From Effrenium voratum (taxonomy: Eukaryota > Sar > Dinophyceae > Suessiales > Symbiodiniaceae): a stretch of 64,000 nucleotides of DNA. Below the pieces are notes generated by a model that was not told the origin of the DNA, made no database searches, and was given only the letters and a program-made list of their open reading frames with translations. Positions 32,761-44,740 of the stretch are shown piece by piece (the first letter of the stretch is position 1; every line of letters starts with the position of its first letter). The stretch covers positions 477,001 to 541,000 of the forward strand of contig CAUJNA010003497.1 in the NCBI GenBank assembly GCA_963377175.1. The letters are read 5' to 3'. Position numbers and translations under genes: made by a program.

Positions 32761-33959
32761 CAGGATAAGACAGCTAACGCATCTATATAAACAAGCGAGC
32801 ATGTCTCCCAAAAGATACATCGCAACATCACCTTAGAAAGGGCATCCAAACCTGGTAAATGCGATATTCACTCTGGCCAACATGCATCCTTTCAGAAATC
32901 CATAACCCGGTAGCCCAAGCAAACTCCAACCAAGCAGAAGACAGCTACGAGCCGCAAAGAATCCGAAGCGCCGAAGAATAGCCCAAAGGAAGAAACATGC
33001 AGTTCGGTTGCCCGCCCTTCCTTCCGCTTTTGGTCCTTTCGTTGTCCTTGGCAACCCGGACCCAAAAAACACAAGAAATATTCCCAAGACCTCAACAGTT
33101 GATGTCTTTAGGCGCCATTGAAACTCAGAACAACATTGCATGGGACTTCAGCATTCAATTGCTTGAGTTGGTTCAATTCTCCTGAAGAGCCGTGAAAGCT
33201 AGACGACGGTCGAGAAAGACAGCTGTGGCATACACTTCCTCTGAGATGAGTCAAGTTCGGAGTTCGCATGCGATCGCGGGCTCGCGGAATCACATTGGTC
33301 TGTGCTTTTTGGAGATACTCATTCAAGATGGTTGGACAAGACATTCTATTTCGGCAGCTTCCCCTCTGAAACGCACCATGAGATTGCTGTGAGCTTCTCT
33401 GCCCACTTTCTCACGTCTCCTGGCCTTTTGTGGAGCAGGGCTGTCCGCGAGAACCGGGGCAGCCTGCAAAGCCGCTCTCGGACACATGTGAGCTGGGTGG
33501 CTCAACTCAAGGATCCCTCTTTGTGGTCTTCGTGTTCTCCATGCGAGTGGAAGATTGCCACTGCCACAAGTCTTGCGGGGCTTCCAGTGAATTAGTAGGA
33601 AACCAGCACCACACATGAGCTATGGTCAAAATCCTGAAAAAAGGCCCTGCTTCCTGGAATAGGTAACTTCACAGTGGTTTTCTAAAATCCCTATTCAGCA
33701 ATTGAGCTCCAAGCAACAGGGAGCTTTGTCGAGAGAAAACCGCGACCATTCAGTGCTGTAAACGGAAAAGCACTTTCGATGCTAAATACTCCAAATGAAC
33801 AGGAACATAATGTACTTTACGTAAATATATTCAACCAATAGTTCAATCCTACTTTTGGTTTCCCCTGTTAAAAAGGACTTGCATCAGAGTCTGGCTGTTC
33901 CAACTCATTTTGCAACCAACCCTACCATCAGCCCGTCCTAGCCCCCAGATCCCCATTAG

Positions 33960-34100
33960 TGGTGGTGGATTCTTGAGGCACGCCCCCCCGGCCAGCCACG
34001 GGGCCTGGTAGCCCATCTCGGGCGCGGAAGCCGCCAGCGCCGGCACCTTCTTTTGCATGGCACGCCACCTGAGCGAGAAGCAATGAGGACCCCCGATGCA
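33960..34100. CDS. Exon-like segment, minus strand favoured
   Basis: The minus frame WRAMQKKVPALAASAPEMGY follows acceptor ttctcgctcag and has high third-position G/C. No neighbour with matching phase was fixed. Confidence 0.3.
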
Positions 34101-34789
34101 TCCCAGCCTCCACGTGTAACCAGCCATCTTCCTCTTGGATTTGCTTTAGTCCCCTTGGCTATCCACCATACGGACAGAATCACTTTCATTTGTGCAAAAG
34201 GGAACGAGGAAACCGATCTTTGATTTGCGGTGCATCCATTTGCAGTGCATTGCAATGGCTTTGTGGTTGGCATAGTTGGTTTACAAGCAGCAACGCTAAT
34301 TTAGGCCCACAAAGAAACTCCAGGCTTTGATAGGTCAGCTGGTATGTTATGGTCTCAGCTGCCCAAAGGACCCAAAACAAAAGATCGGCTGAGGGTTACC
34401 TGCAGATCCGGCCTGACTGCTGATTAGATCGGAACAAGGCATCAGCATCACCTCCAATAGCTTCAGCAACCCGCCCTCCACCTAGTTCCAGGCACAAGGC
34501 TCACTCAGAGTTTCTGGAAAGTTGCAAAGGTAAAGAGAAAGCTGCCTCCCCTTTTTGACTCGACCCAAAGCAGCTGGAAATCAAGGGCGACCTCCGGACC
34601 ACCTTTTGCTTCCGTGGCACAAAGGAGCCAAAAAGGGATGTGGATGAAACCACGGGCCAATAAACGGCTGTCTCGTTCTTTGGTGGATACTTTTCGGGTG
34701 GCTTTCCCTTTGGTGTCAAAAAAAAGCTTAAAGGTCGATTCACTTTGGAGCTTCAGCGAACAGGTCTAAACAATTTCTGGCTGGATGCC

Positions 34790-35010
34790 AGATTCCTTCG
34801 CCCCAATGAAAGCCACGCTGCAGGGGCGGAAGCATTGGATCATATTGGATCTAACAGCCCTGGACCGGAGACTCCGAGGTGCCACCCCGGGCAGCTCAGC
34901 CTTTTGCTTTCCGAGCGGCGCTTCCTCGCCCCCTTTCAGGACCTCAGGTTGCGCAGACCTTCGACTCGGATTTGGCGATATACCCTCTTCCAACAGGCGC
35001 TCAGTGGATT
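34790..35010 (-). CDS. Exon-like segment, minus strand favoured
   Basis: The minus frame contains SRRSAQPEVLKGGEEAPLGK and AVRSNMIQCFRPCSVAFIGA over about 220 bp. It starts beside a partial family 7 element (about 34,998). Plus-strand frames are also open. Confidence 0.3.
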
Positions 35011-36085
35011 GGCCAGAAAAAACACCAGACTTGGTTGTTTGCAAACATTTGTCCCACCAACAAGTGCTATAAGTCGAACACTGAACGTGTGGGAACCCCT
35101 CTAGAAAAGGACCTTCCTCATGGTCGAGCTGGTTAAACCCCAAGTTAGCCCACCATACTGAGCGCAGAATCGTGCAAGTGCACAGGAGTGTTTCGAAGGC
35201 TATGGTTCATCAACACAGCTCTCATTCTCTCGCCCCGACACTGATTTGTATTCATTGCGTCCCAAACATTTGACACTGCCATTCACGCATAATAATAATT
35301 TGATGAGTGCGCCCAATGTCACCCCCACTTCCAGTAGATACTTTGGACCGTTGCTTACCGGAAAGCAACAAATGGGAACTAGCATCCGAGGATCAAGGCA
35401 ACCGTCTGCTATGTGTTCACATCGGAAGGCGATCCGGTCACACCACATACCTGTCACATGTCCAGGTGCTAAAGGAGCTACTCCTGGCCAATCCTTTTCA
35501 ATTCCAACAAAGGGACATCAGACATCCCCTGTCTGGACGGGACTGTTAGCTTACTCGTATGGCCCAAACCGAAAAGTGACTAAAGTGCAGTGGGAGAAAT
35601 GAGACATGAAGAACAGTTTGAGATATTCCCACAGAGTGGGCCTCTGGGTCTGGCTCAAAACAACCACGAAAACCACGCACCTCAGGTGCGTCAGGTGCTC
35701 ACAAAGTTGAGAACATCGTATCAGGACGTGGGCGCCGTCATGGGTTCTCTTGCAGAGACGCAAGGTTGACCCCCCCAACCACTCACTGTCACCCCCTGGT
35801 CAGAGAACAATTCAGTACTCAGTTGTGGCGGTTCCAAGCCCAAGCGTGCTGAAAGGCGCGAGGTCTCCGCGGACCCTCGGGGTAGAAAACTTGGCTTGTG
35901 GTTTGGTCATTGCCTGGTTTTGTCCAGAGCAAGCCTAAAGATGAAACCAAGACTTGATTGGACACCGAAGGCTGGAAGAGCGCCTTCGCAACAAAAACCA
36001 CTTGAGGTTGTTTTTTGCGCACAAAATAAACACAAGCAACTTGTTGAACAATGGGGAAATACGCGAGGTCAGCCCAAAAGTTCAA

Positions 36086-36225
36086 GCTCCGACCAAAGCG
36101 CATCGCCACCCGATCCGATCCAACTCCAGCGCTCGATTCGATTGGAAGCCCCGCGGAGGGCGCGAAGAGCTTCAGAGAGAAGGCCCGCCAAATGTCGCAG
36201 CCGCCCCCGTAGGCCTGTCGCATGA
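36086..36225 (-). CDS. Exon-like helical segment
   Basis: The minus frame reads LRHLAGLLSEALRALRGASN, a Leu/Ala-rich amphipathic helix, then ends at a stop near 36,079. Another minus frame is open as well. Confidence 0.3.
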
Positions 36226-36734
36226 CTCTGTTTTTTTTTAAGGCCTGTCATGGCCTGTCGCATTGTTTGGTGGTTGTTTGTTGTTTCATGCTTTTTAAAG
36301 TTTTTTTTTCTCGGCAGGTTCAGAACTCTCCTCCGACTGGCCTGCTCTGACCCCAAAACGTATTTATCCCTTTCCAAATGACACCAGGTTGGATTTGGAT
36401 TTGGATTTGGATTTGGGCTGCCGTGGCGGGTTTTTTCCACACAGCTGGGTTGAGGTTTCGGTCCCGAAGTGCTGAAGTGTGTCGGCTGAGGTTGTGATGG
36501 CGCTGGTTCCCAAATGGGATGGAATGCTCCTAGCGGTTTGCCAAAACTTTTGGCTCAGATCTTCAGCTGTTTCATATTATATTTTCTCTACCGAAAGTAT
36601 TGCATTTCGGAGGCACAAGTCTTAAGGGATCCAGGCATAAGTGTCCTTTTAGGGCAAATAGATGGCCCTGCTAGATGATTAAACCACCAGGTAAACCAGG
36701 GCCATCAATTTTCTACCAAAACAACCAAAAAACC

Positions 36735-36905
36735 TATGGATTCAGGGATTCCCGGTTCCCACACCCACTGGCAAGCACGCTCGGCAGCTCCGACACCGGG
36801 CCGCGCCAGGTGGCTCCTCATCAGGGCGGTCCGTAGCTCCTGGCTCGGTCTCGACTTTGTGTCTCCGCGCTGCAAGCAAAGGGTCCAACTTTTCTGGGCT
36901 GCCCT
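36735..36905 (-). CDS. Exon-like segment abutting an element
   Basis: The minus frame reads LRTALMRSHLARPGVGAAER and EPGIPES, with high third-position G/C. Its 5' end coincides with the end of the element at 36,899-36,993 (acceptor gatctgag). Confidence 0.33.
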
Positions 36906-36993
36906 CAGATCCCCCGCTAAAAGTGACTCACTTTCAGTGGGTTAAATGGAAACCACTAAACACTCAAAGGCTAAGGAGCTAAGGGGCCAGGTT
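36899..36993. mobile_element. Introner-like element, GGCTAAGG family
   Basis: cctcagatccccc, agtgggttaaatggaaacca, ctaaacactcaaaggctaag. Matches 55,886-55,992. Confidence 0.55.
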
Positions 36994-37602
36994 TTGACTC
37001 AAAACCAAAGCATCAAAAGAGAAAGCGACTGACCTCCAACGTCAGCTGGAGTTATTTTCTCAAGCCCTTGCAGGGTACTGGATTGAGTTTGGATCAGGAA
37101 TCAAATTTAAATGCTCGTATCCGCTTAAATCAACCCGACAAATGACAACCTCAACTCAATCCTAGTCATGATTGGGGCTGTCCCCTACTAACAGGTTCTC
37201 ATGGCACAAGTGAGGTTGGGTTGCTCTCAACCCACAGGCAGGTTGGTTGACATGTATCTAGCAACTGCAGCGCCAAACTCAAAGTGTTCACATTCACGCT
37301 CCAACTTGATTTTTGAAGCCCACTAACCACCAGGAGTGAGATGATGGAGGTCAAACAACAGGCAGCACCAATATGTCTAAGAACAAAACTTACCCGGTCT
37401 TCTTCGATGCGGCTGAACATGCAGGCCGATGTCACTTGTCAGCATCATCAACAGCTGGCTCTCTCCCCGATTTCGGAGGTAAATTGCGACCAGCAAAGCA
37501 CTCAACAGAAGCCACTGCATACGCCAATCCAAACGTTTGAACCCAACTATGTCTCATCAAGCTAGCCTAAAACGGACGCCTATGGTTCTAAGAACGTTCT
37601 AT

Positions 37603-37733
37603 GGCTTGCTGGTGCTCAGTGGGGAATGAGCCAGGGTGTTAAGAAAGAACCGTTTGGGATGCCCTGAATTGAAGCCATAGGGAATGATCTATAGGGGTCA
37701 TTCCAACTCATGCCCTGCTGAGAACGAGCAAAA
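37603..37733. mobile_element. Family 8 introner-like element
   Basis: Starts ttgctggtgctcagtgggga and ends ccctgctgagaacgagcaa, an inverted pair. The interior gggtcattcc is shared with 49,660-49,786. Confidence 0.6.
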
Positions 37734-38666
37734 TGGTGTGGGGGAGGGCCCGCCTCCTTGGCCGCGTCCTGGTGGTCCAGGTGAAAGGCCAAGAGCTTGT
37801 TGCCTGCGCAACCGAATCTTGGATGGCCCTCTTGGGGTGCATCCGACATAGAGGTGTGCGGTACCTCTAGTCAACCAGCAGAAAAGTACGAACCACGCAA
37901 CTACCTCACATACCCAATCGCCCCTTGAAGGGACACTTGCGTGCCATGGAATTGCACACTTGGATGGGGCCTCCAGAAAAAAATCAGGGGATAACATCCG
38001 CCAGTGGGTAGGTTGTACCAAGTATATATGGGGGTTTCCTCCGTCCCCACTGCGGTCGAAGTGGATCTTCCCCTGGCTCAAGTACCAAAAGAAACCCTCC
38101 CCTTAGCCAACTTTCAACCTTTCTGGGTCTGCCTTTTTTGAGGGCACCCCATTTTGGTGGTTCGAAAAGGAAACCAAGGCACCATTTCCGGGGTCCTCTA
38201 AAAAAGAGAATCTATCTTTCTTGTACCAAAGGGCAATGCCCTTGATGGTCCCAACAGTCAGTGAAAGCCAAGGCTCTATGTTTGACTGCCCCCAAGAGTG
38301 AAACTCAGGGGTTCTCCTTTTGGGGAAATCAATAATTCAACTAAAACATGGGCCAAAGTCTACCTCAGAACATGCGTCTAAAACATGGGAATGTGTCAAT
38401 AAACGCCCTGGACCCAACCAATTGTGGTGTTCTTTTTGGTGTCCCTGTATTCCCATTTTGAAACCGCAATTTTAAGATCAGAATTTGCTTTTGGGGGACT
38501 GTAACAAATTGCGTTCACAAAAACTTGAATGGTTGTCTCAAAATACGGGTCCCCCTTTGAGAAACACCCAATCGGGCCGTCTTCAGATCCCCTCAACGCT
38601 TAACTTGTGGCTCAAGTTCGGAACCCAACCACTCAACCGAACAAAAACACCCAAACCAAAAAGAGC

Positions 38667-38775
38667 CTCAGTCGAACCCGTCGAAAACCCTGGGAACCAG
38701 CACGCCAAACGGACGCACGAGGCCCTGGCTCAGGAGGTCGTTGGCCACACAGGCGCCCAGCTCCGAGCAGGGAAG
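38667..38775. CDS. Exon-like segment abutting a family 1 element, strand unresolved
   Basis: The minus strand reads ELGACVANDLLSQGLVRPFG with about 84 percent third-position G/C. The plus strand reads KRTHEALAQEVVGHTGAQLR and runs straight into a gtccag donor at the element border. Both are good exons on paper. Confidence 0.35.
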
Positions 38776-38935
38776 CACCTCAGGTCCAGCAGAGAGGTTA
38801 GAATAGAGAGCGTTTTGTCATGGGGGGTGGGTTTTTGAAACCCACAAAATGCACCAGTTTCAAAAACCCACCCCCCATGAGGGGCCCTTCTGTTAGAATA
38901 AGGGCACCCTATTTTTTTCTGTACCTGGATCTTCG
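38774..38935. mobile_element. Family 1 element interrupted by a perfect 23 bp hairpin
   Basis: Family 1 words (ccagcagagaggttagaata, and again gttagaataagggcacccta) lie on both sides of a perfect inverted repeat: 38,819-38,841 and 38,857-38,879 (catggggggtgggtttttga...) with a 15 bp loop. Confidence 0.7.
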
Positions 38936-39464
38936 TCCTCCTGAAAAAAACACGTAGTTTCCGCCTTTGACTGGATATTCGGGAAATCGTAGCACTTTTT
39001 GCGCAAAAACCTGAAACTCCTAAAACTCCTAAAAAAAGCACTATGACAATGCTCGCGGCCTTTGACAGGATTAAAGAAGCTTTGCAGGGTAAATGACTCA
39101 AAGCAGCCCGAAAGTTTGTCAATACATGCAACGGCGGTCCAAAGTTGTGCGGTGCAGAAAAAACGTACCCATTTTGACCGCAAAACGCCCGCAAATTTCC
39201 GCAAATCTCCCGCAAAAACCCGCAAACTCCCGCAAATCAGAAAAAGTCGTAGTTTTGATGATCAAGGCATCCCATGGGGTTCACTGCCACGTTGGCAAGT
39301 GCTGCAAGGTGTAACCTGTATTTACTTTGTATGGCCAATGCACGACTGGAAACGACGTGATTCGTATGTGTTTTTGCCCAAATTGTAGCTAAACCACTGG
39401 AATTCGGTAAATCGTAGGGGTCTCCTAAAACACCCAGAAATTTCCCGGAGTTTGAAGGTCCAGG

Positions 39465-39620
39465 TAGTCTATTTTACTAGGGCAACCCTCCCCCAAAAGA
39501 GTAAAAGAGAATAACGGTACCCGACTTTTTTCCTGTAGTCTCTTTAACTAGGGCAATCCTCCCCCAAAAGGGGTCTATTTAAGTAGGGCAACCCTCCCCC
39601 AAAAGGGTAAACGGGCACTG
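39465..39620. mobile_element. Clustered family 1 fragments
   Basis: gtctattttactagggcaaccctccccc, then tagtctctttaactagggca, then tctatttaagtagggcaacc occur within about 150 bp. At least three partial copies are tandem or nested. Confidence 0.65.
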
Positions 39621-40105
39621 GGGAGTCCCCCAAAGTCTGCGGTGTCAACAGGTTTTGCCCGCTTCGCCTCTTGGTGTCCTTTACAACCCACCTCAAAAAG
39701 GGGGGTCGCAATTTTCGGCTTGCCTTTTGGTGACCTGAACAAACACACCTTGAAAAGGGGGTACCTGAAAAAGTTATACAAGACCCGTTTTTCTTCCACG
39801 TAAGCCCAAAATTGCTTCGACCTATTGACTTGTTTCCGCAGAGGACATGGGAAATTTGTGACACCCCCCCCCCCCCCGGTCGCCTGGTCTAAGGCGTCCA
39901 ACACACGGCGCCATGCGCCCGCAGCCTCACGTGCAAACCGCAGAGGGCCTGATTTGCTTGGTTGCTTGTTGTCCCGCTTGGATTATCCCCGTCTTAGTGA
40001 GTAAATGGTCTACCTCATATGCTTTAGGGATGTCAAAAAGACCTATGCTGAGACCAAATTCCATCAGGACCCTGAGGGTAGACCAAGCTTTGACAACACC
40101 CGTGG

Positions 40106-40208
40106 CTCACTTCCTGAGTGGATTGGACAAAACACAAACTTGGACTTTTTCTTTCCTCAAAAATAGTCTCCCACAAAGTGACTAAAGTCCATGAACTCAA
40201 GAAGTGAG
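40106..40208. mobile_element. Family 7 introner-like element
   Basis: Left end ctcacttcctgagtggattg, right end actcaagaagtgag, an inverted pair. Related copies at 45,790-45,888, 50,392-50,475 and 53,872-53,958. Confidence 0.65.
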
Positions 40209-40749
40209 TTGGCTCCATGTCAACACGAGTTGCACTCATTGGACATGCACAGACTTACTTCAGAAAGCCAACCGGCCAAACAAAACCAGCCTCAAACTGG
40301 CATGCCTGTCAAAGGGCACTCACCGCCCAGGGCCAAAGGGGCAGGGTGTTGTAACCATGGATGGGAACCCAAAATGCATCGTCTGGTTGATTTAACAGGA
40401 AATGTCTCAACGTGAAAGTGATCCTTCATACATCTTGGCCCAACTCTGGAGTACACATGTTCTGATTTGGCACCAACTTTCTCATAAACCTTGAACACGA
40501 TATGGTTTCTCCTGAAAAGACCACATACCGCCCGTTCCAGCGCCAAAAAAGGCACCCGGCCTCCACGTAGCGATTTAGACCTGCGCAGCAGCAACACGGC
40601 GGCCGATCACATCTTGACGAGCGCATACCAGCAGCGCGGTGTGGGTATGGAATACATGGTGGGTTCCTTTCGGGAAAGGCAGGTGAAACAGGTGGGGGAC
40701 CTTCAAAAAGCACAGACCCACATAATATTTAAATTATGTTGCTTATGGG

Positions 40750-41097
40750 ATGGGGTGCGCCCCCGCGTTTCCCCAAGCCAACAGTCCACTTCTGGGGTGT
40801 GTTGCCAGTTGCTGGCTGGGAGGTGTTGCACCCGTTTCAAAATGTATCGAAGAGCACGTTCAAACGAGCCTGCCAAAAGGGAAAGCGCTCTTTGATAAGC
40901 GGGTTACAAACGTGTTTGGAAGCAACACCAAACCCGACCTGCAAAACAGTGCGCAGTCTGGTCTGCAGAAGCGGTGTGCCGCGGACAGCACGCAAACCCT
41001 TCGCTTCAACCTCCATTTGGGAGGTGTCAGTCCGCCCGAATTGTGGGGTGTAGTTGAACGGCTAAGTGTGGCTGGACTGGGACAAGAACCAGGCTAG
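40750..41097 (+). CDS. Open frame of 115 codons, coding status unresolved
   Basis: The plus frame contains VSKCIEEHVQTSLPKGKALF and ELWGVVERLSVAGLGQEPG, then TAG. Composition looks protein-like, but no splice junctions or neighbours confirm it. Confidence 0.3.
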   Translation: MGCAPAFPQANSPLLGCVASCWLGGVAPVSKCIEEHVQTSLPKGKALFDKRVTNVFGSNTKPDLQNSAQSGLQKRCAADSTQTLRFNLHLGGVSPPELWGVVERLSVAGLGQEPG

Positions 41098-42082
41098 GAC
41101 CATCCATCTGCTTGGATGCAAGCATGAGTCATTCAGTACCCACTTGCCGATTTCCTATCATACACTTGTTGTATTTTGGTTTGCTGTGTGAAGAAAAACA
41201 AGGTACACTAGCTACATCCACTGCAAAGGACAAACCATGCAGCGTCGATATTTGCCAGCGTCTAAAGCTACCACCGCACTGTAGTACCACGAACAAGGGT
41301 TGGCACACATGATGATGCGTCCCAAGGATCTGGACACAACATGCCACTCCCTTGCAAATTCACATTAGAATTCCAAAAGTGAGCCCCCCAAAGACTCATT
41401 CCTCTATGCATGATGCATTTGCTGGGGTTTGTGCGCTAAATTGCAACAATGAATACCGGCTCAAGGCCACATTCGCTTTTGGGCCGAGTATTGCAAGGAG
41501 TTTGATCTAATGCATCAGAGCTACAGCAAAAGAAGCGATGCCAAAGGGTGACCATGAGTGACGATCAGAACCCAGCAAGGACAATCTATACGCTTTCTTT
41601 GCCCAGTTTCCATTCAAACCACTCCCAAAACGCAATGAACCCCAAACAAAAGTCGCCTCTCCCGCCCTCTCCGACCCCCCCAACGTCCGTTCCTCGCAGG
41701 CTCAACGCATAACCGCGGAGCCTAGGCAAGGTGCTTGGATGTTCAGCCCACGTCCGGTAAGTAGATTCTCACCATGGCTGCAACTGCCAAAAAATTGGAC
41801 CCACACAACAACCAAATGGGCTCCTGTCGGTGTAAGTGCTGTGAGGGCCCAACTAGAAGGGTGTGTGTGGGGCACCCACAAAATCATGTCATGGTCAGAG
41901 GGGGTACATTGGCAATAACTATTCAACCCCTTACATTCTGGTACGGTTCTCGGTGCGATGGTGGCCTTCGCTCACATCTTGGTTTAGCCATCGCTTTCCC
42001 CAAGGCCAAAGGGCGCCTTGTTAGTCACCGACTTTGGATGTGTTCAAAAAGTATGTGCTCAAAGAACAAACCCCTCGATTGA

Positions 42083-42397
42083 TTGCTCTGGATCGCTTCG
42101 AAGGGGAACCGCCCATGGGAATTCCGGGACCAATTTCAAGACAAGCCCATGGCCCAGAATTACAAAATCAGATATGCTTTTCCAGTACCGAGGAACCGCT
42201 GGATTTCCCATCTACCCCTGGAGTTGGATTTAGACAGTTTGGGTATGGAACATTGCGGAAATTGCAGACGTTGGAAGAGGGAGTGCTGGTGGGCTGTAGC
42301 CATGGTTGGCAACTATGGAAACACTGGGTTCTACAACCTAGTTACTAAGTGCATTGAACATGCACGTAAAACGCCGAAATCTTTGGCAATTACGTGA
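42083..42397 (+). CDS. Open frame of 104 codons, coding status unresolved
   Basis: The plus frame includes NYKIRYAFPVPRNRWISHLP and EHCGNCRRWKRECWW, a CxxC cluster, ending TGA at 42,397. An overlapping plus frame (42,034-42,348) is also protein-like, so a frameshifted or decayed gene is possible. Confidence 0.25.
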   Translation: MLWIASKGNRPWEFRDQFQDKPMAQNYKIRYAFPVPRNRWISHLPLELDLDSLGMEHCGNCRRWKRECWWAVAMVGNYGNTGFYNLVTKCIEHARKTPKSLAIT

Positions 42398-42625
42398 CAG
42401 GACCATTGCATAGACCTTTGAATGAGATAGCTTGGGCAACCAGAAGCATCGCCAGCCGCCATCGCCCATGTGGGTGGGTCCCCAGAATGGTCCAGTGAGG
42501 TTACGAGCTGCCGTTGCCAAAGCAACAGCTTGCTTTTGCTTAAGCCCCCAGGACACAAAATCCAGCAGTGACAGATTCCGTTTGAAACCAAGAGGGGAAA
42601 AACAATCATCTGCTTGAGCTACTGG

Positions 42626-42718
42626 AAGACAAACCCCCGCCAGAAAGCCTGAGCACGAGAGAAACAGCGAGTTGCCTGGGCACCCCAGGCATGTTGGCAA
42701 AACTGCCAAGCAGAAGCG
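42626..42718 (-). CDS. Exon-like hydrophobic segment
   Basis: The minus frame ALLLGSFANMPGVPRQLAVS follows acceptor tttttgcctgcgcag. Downstream, a second minus segment (42,430-42,545, AVALATAARNLTGPFWGP) lies after an element with cagcagtgacagattccgtt. Confidence 0.3.
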
Positions 42719-43549
42719 CCTGCGCAGGCAAAAACGCGGGGGAAGCAACCTTAAAGCGCCAAGCTACAGATTCCGAAACACACCAACAACAAAAGCGTTG
42801 CCCTGTTGAAAAGACTCCTTGGTGAGGCATGTCCACCATGCAGGGGGCCCTACTCTTGATTCCAATGAGGGAGCCTGAAAGAACATGATGGACCCTGTCT
42901 ACATGCACAGAGTCACCATTTGGAAGAAAGTTCCATCCATTTGTGGCTTCGTCCCGTGGGGGGAAAAATCGGTAGTGATAGATTCCCTGTGAAACCATAA
43001 ACCCTAAAAACCTAAGAAGCTAAGGAACTGGACGGCTGGAAACCGCCAAGGCAAATGGAAGGTTTTAGTTGATCCAACCTTCCAACACATCCGGTGCCGC
43101 GCAACGGGGAAATCACCGTGTGAGTTTACCACGTTACGACCTGGTGTCGGAAAATCACCGCCAGACCTCGGCTAAGGTACTAACTTGGCCGAACACCCAG
43201 CTGTTCAGTGGCTGGAAGTGTCTCAAAGGGAGCCCAGTAATGTTAACCCCATATTAATCAACCCCAGTTTATTCGTAGGGGGTGTGCCAGGGTGTAGTAG
43301 TTGGAATGAGACCACTTTTGGAGGGCCTCCACCCCACTACTAAACTTGGGGTGAGTAATATGGGGTCAGCATTTGTTGATTTCCGGCATAAGCTGGTTTA
43401 GTCGGGAATCATCACATTTGGAGGGCGAACTTGGCCGAACACCCAAGAAGCTGGTCAGCTGGGGGTGCTCTCAAAAAGAGCCCAATAGTTGATTTCCAGC
43501 ATCAGCTTCCCAGTGGGTTTCTATGGAAGCAACTAACTACCAACTCAAC

Positions 43550-43645
43550 GACTCGCTTCGGCGCCTGAAGCGCATCCTGTCGCTGGAAGTCCTGAAGCTC
43601 TGTGCCCTCCGAACGCTCGAAGCCCCCACGGACCAGCGCCTGGGC
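43550..43645. CDS. Exon-like segment, strand unresolved
   Basis: The plus frame reads LNDSLRRLKRILSLEVLKLC (about 89 percent third-position G/C). The minus frame reads ALVRGGFERSEGTELQDFQR (about 78 percent). One of them is probably a real exon. Confidence 0.35.
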
Positions 43646-44099
43646 TCCAGTGCTATACCCTCCCCACAAACAGGGACGTGCACAGAACCCTGAAAGATTT
43701 TCCTCTTGGAAAGGGGGCTTTCTGCGCAAACCCATGTTCGTTGGGAGGGTAATTCCAAAAGCTGAATTCAGAACATTGGATCCAAGATAAAGGACCTTTC
43801 TCATGGTGAGCTCGTGCTACCCCCGAATCGGTGTGCTTGCCGCAAAGTCTGCACAAAATTGGTGGCCTCTTGGGCCCTGGTACATGGAATACAGCCAATC
43901 TAAACCAGAGGAATCCACCGATTTTCTAACAAAACAACTATTGCCCCAAAAGTGGCTTCGTTTTGAGGCTCGGAGAATCCCTAACACCAGGAAAAGGTTG
44001 TCTGTCCCCTTTTGGCATTGGTTCAACGCCCAAAAGGAAACCTCTACTTCTCTGCAAATTGAACTGGAACAGAACAAAGGGGATTTGTATGGGAGGACT

Positions 44100-44740
44100 C
44101 AAATATCATAATTCTGGCCGCTAACCCAAACAGATGCAAACATATCCGGGGCTGGATTGGGCCAGGATTAATCAAAGGGGGGGTTGGTGTGATTTGGGGG
44201 GTGCTAAGCTTGAAAGGGAGGGGTGCCCTTTTCGAGTTTGTCAAACCTCGTGCTTTGTTTTAAACAAATTGTAACGTCAATTCGCTTTTTGTGGCTAGCC
44301 GTTTTCTGCTTTCTGGAATGGCAACCCTTGAAACTATGAAAGGAGGTAGCATTGGCAAAGGTATTGTAATAGCTTTGGACAATCGAATCTACTGTTTTGT
44401 ATTGTTGGGAGTTTGGGCCGCAAAGGGACGTCGTTAATCAAATGGGGTCTTGGGCCTTTAACGTAGCCGTAGTACTATCTGGCAGTCGGCCTTGATAAAA
44501 CCGGGTATCTTCGTCAAAGGGCGTTTAGTAACTACGTGCCAACATTAGCCCCCACGTGCCCCCTCTAGCTCATGTTGGACCTGATTTAATGTTGTATTGC
44601 CAGTACTAATGAAGCATTGCAGACACTTAAACTTGTATGAATTTGAAATTGCCAAGACTTATCTTCAAACTATCGTTACTTCCAAAGTCACCCCTCAAGT
44701 GATGGGTTGAAGAGAAACACCGACTTTGATAAGCCCAAAC
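44100..44740. other. Stretch without identifiable gene
   Basis: Low-bias sequence with frequent stops in all frames. No element family was recognised and no splice-flanked frame found. Confidence 0.35.

Noticed and set aside
38050..38066. Possible spliced-leader relic (cctggctcaagtacc)
   Set aside because: Only the short ggctcaag core matches the dinoflagellate spliced leader. The conserved upstream part is absent. Similar words at 38,610 and 47,041 also lack it.
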